Assembly: GCA_015688915.1 (NCBI GenBank)
Contig: JAATGX010000311.1
Span: 1 to 7,453, forward strand
Direction of reading: 5' to 3'
DNA from: Desulfuromonadales bacterium
Lineage (GTDB): Bacteria > Desulfobacterota > Desulfuromonadia > Geobacterales > Pseudopelobacteraceae
DNA: 7,453 nucleotides
The position numbers and the translations under genes were made by a program. This document shows positions 6,103-7,453 of the stretch, one piece after another. The notes beneath the pieces were generated by a model. It had not been told where the DNA came from and did not search any database. It saw nothing but the letters and a program-made list of their open reading frames with translations. The stretch's first letter is position 1. Each line of letters starts with the position of its first letter.

Positions 6103-7064
6103 GGCACGTTCGCATAACGGTTTTCCTGATCATGTGCCTGACACTGGCGTGCGCCTGCCGGAAAAAAGAGGCGACGGTTGCTCCCGCGGTCACCAAAAAG
6201 CTGATTGTGGTGACGACACTGTATCCCCTGTACGACTTTGCCCGGACCATCGGCGGCGACAAGGCGGATGTCAGCCTCCTGCTTCCGCCCGGCGTGGAGG
6301 CGCACGCCTTTTCTCCAAAGCCGGAAGACGCCGTCAGGGTCACCAAGGCGGACCTGTTCGTCTTCACCAACGAGTTCATGGAACCCTGGGCGGTGAAGTT
6401 CGTCAAAGGCCTGAATGTCGGCACCGTGGCGCTGATAGACTCCAGCAGGGGCGTCACTTTTCTCAAGGCCGGCGAGGAAGAGGAGGAAGGCGAACATGAC
6501 CACGAAGAAACGGGGCATCACCACCACGGAGGGGGCATGGACCCGCACATCTGGCTAGATTTCGCCAATGCCCGGGTCATGGTGGACAACATCGCCGCCG
6601 GCATGGGCGGCAAAGACCCCGTCAACAAGGCCTACTACCTGGCCAACGCCGCCGCTTTGAAGGCCGACCTCGCAAAGCTCGACGATGACTACAAGGCGGG
6701 CCTCTCATCCTGCGCCAAGCGGGTGTTCCTGCACGGCGGCCACTACGCCTTCGGCTACCTTGCCCATCGCTACGGGCTTCGCTACGAGTCCGCCTCGGCC
6801 GTCAACGCCGATGCCGAGCCGACACCGGCCAAGTTGATCGCGCTGGTCAAGCAGGTCAGGGCCATGGACCTGAAGTATGTCTTCAGCGAGGAACTGCTCT
6901 CCCCACGCGTCTCCGAGATGATCGCCAAAGAGAGCGGGGCGTCCGTCCTGTTGCTCCACGGCGCCCACAACATCAGCAAGGATGATTTTGACAAAGGCGC
7001 CACCTTCATCTCCCTGATGCGGAGAAACCTGACCAACCTGCGCGCCGGATTGCAGTGCCGGTAA
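6099..7064 (+). CDS. znuA: Zinc ABC transporter substrate-binding protein with His-rich loop (ZnuA-like)
   Basis: This 321-residue zinc-binding protein is probably a lipoprotein: the signal ends LTLACAC, with Cys18 or Cys20 as lipidation candidates. Neither lipobox is canonical. Ligand motifs are His69 in GVEAHAFSPKP, His150 in MDPHIW and His215 in GHYAFGYL, with Glu264/265 and His290 (LHGAHN) near the C-terminal lobe. Between the first two lies the ZnuA-type charged loop: five Glu at 126-130, then EHDHEETGHHHH (132-143). It is a hallmark of zinc-specific members and absent from the other binding protein in this window. Cys205 and Cys320 could form a disulfide. The start overlaps the zur stop (ATGA), with AAGGAA eight bases upstream. 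No permease or ATPase follows, so it presumably uses the divergent one. Its transcript ends at the terminator 7160-7196. Confidence 0.93.
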   Translation: MRHVRITVFLIMCLTLACACRKKEATVAPAVTKKLIVVTTLYPLYDFARTIGGDKADVSLLLPPGVEAHAFSPKPEDAVRVTKADLFVFTNEFMEPWAVKFVKGLNVGTVALIDSSRGVTFLKAGEEEEEGEHDHEETGHHHHGGGMDPHIWLDFANARVMVDNIAAGMGGKDPVNKAYYLANAAALKADLAKLDDDYKAGLSSCAKRVFLHGGHYAFGYLAHRYGLRYESASAVNADAEPTPAKLIALVKQVRAMDLKYVFSEELLSPRVSEMIAKESGASVLLLHGAHNISKDDFDKGATFISLMRRNLTNLRAGLQCR

Positions 7065-7159
7065 CCGGGAGCCAGGGCGGATTCTGATTGTCAAAGCGCC
7101 CCTAAACCGGATATAAGGGAGAGGTCTTCAGCCAATTTTGTCTGAACGCACGGCCAAGG

Positions 7160-7196
7160 AGGGCCGCGGCACCCTGCTGCGGCCCTGTTTTGTTTT
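7160..7196 (+). terminator. Rho-independent terminator of the zur-znuA transcript
   Basis: AGGGCCGCGGC (7160-7170) pairs with GCTGCGGCCCT (7176-7186) to form an 11-bp stem with a single G-U pair and a five-base loop. TTTTGTTTT follows at 7188-7196. It lies about 95 bases after the znuA stop and about 55 bases before pncB, so it separates the two transcripts. Confidence 0.93.
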
Positions 7197-7250
7197 CTGC
7201 GACTGCGGACATCTTTGGTGCAACATGACCTCGACCCCAAGGGGGCAATC

Positions 7251-7453
7251 ATGCTTTACTCGCCGCTTTTGACGGACCTGTACGAACTGACCATGCTGGC
7301 CGGCTACCTGGAGGAGGGTATGGCGGACAAGCCGGCCGTGTTCGACCTGTTCTTCCGCAGCAACCCCTTCGAGGGGGGCTATGCCGTGTTTGCCGGGCTG
7401 GAGCCCGCGCTGGACATGCTGGAACAACTGCGCTTCGGAGCGGAGGAGCTGGA
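7251..7453 (+). CDS. pncB: Nicotinate phosphoribosyltransferase, N-terminal part, 3' truncated by the window
   Basis: This enzyme of the Preiss-Handler NAD salvage route joins nicotinate to PRPP, with ATP hydrolysis, to give nicotinate mononucleotide in the cytoplasm. Only the first 67 codons are present. MLYSPLLTDLYELTMLAGYLEEG followed by AVFDLFFRSNPFEGGYAVFAGLE is the strongly conserved N-terminus of the family. TDLYELTMA is its best-known motif, and the GGYAVFAG segment follows at the usual distance. The ATG at 7251 starts exactly where family members start and has AAGGGGG at 7239-7245, five bases upstream. The frame is open to the window edge. It lies beyond a strong terminator, so it should have its own promoter in 7197-7250, although no clear -35/-10 pair was found. 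No link with zinc uptake is apparent. Confidence 0.93.
   Translation, partial: MLYSPLLTDLYELTMLAGYLEEGMADKPAVFDLFFRSNPFEGGYAVFAGLEPALDMLEQLRFGAEEL

Noticed and set aside
5766..6548. A 260-codon minus-strand open frame across zur and znuA
   Set aside because: It runs antisense to two well-supported overlapping genes and would cover their junction. Nothing in it resembles a protein family.
7128..7427. A 99-codon minus-strand open frame
   Set aside because: It is antisense to pncB and crosses the strong terminator.

Overview
This window appears to come from a GC-rich Gram-negative bacterium. The evidence is exported peptidases, lipoprotein-type signals, an Escherichia-type Zur repressor and Zur operators of the proteobacterial kind. 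The gene mix (an M16 and an S9 peptidase, a ZnuA whose style resembles those of Desulfobacterota, and a short-form nicotinate phosphoribosyltransferase) is compatible with a deltaproteobacterial (Desulfobacterota) genome. That placement is an inference, because no rRNA or other marker is present.

Layout. Bases 2-529 (+) are the tail of an M16 metallopeptidase. A 114-bp gap follows, with a short piece that reads like the start of an ABC ATPase but has no usable start codon and soon stops. Bases 644-2557 (-) encode a complete exported S9 prolyl-oligopeptidase-family serine peptidase that converges on the M16 gene. Bases 2714-5417 (-) form a compact operon in the order small membrane protein, ABC ATPase, membrane permease, substrate-binding protein. 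This is a zinc/manganese-type (cluster A-I) uptake ABC transporter. Divergent from it, bases 5596-7064 (+) hold zur and a second, His-rich zinc-binding protein joined by an ATGA overlap. That transcript ends at a textbook Rho-independent terminator (7160-7196). The window ends in the first 67 codons of pncB (+, from 7251).

How it works together. The 178 bp between the divergent transcripts contain two copies of the 14-mer TTATGTTATAACAT, each with the perfect 12-bp palindrome ATGTTATAACAT. Each copy overlaps a plausible -10 element, one per direction. These closely resemble Zur boxes, and a Fur-family protein with the Zur signature lies next to them. The simple reading is that Zur with bound zinc shuts off both the importer operon and its own zur-znuA transcript. 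Two different substrate-binding proteins, one on each side of the operator, would serve the only permease/ATPase pair in the window.

The core locus is a recognisable zinc-uptake regulon, not a new system. The least explained element is the 59-codon single-helix membrane protein that opens the importer operon and overlaps the ATPase start codon by GTGA. Other points of note are the paired but structurally different binding proteins, an Asp-to-Glu change at a likely metal ligand in one of them, and the ABC-ATPase-like remnant near 583-651.
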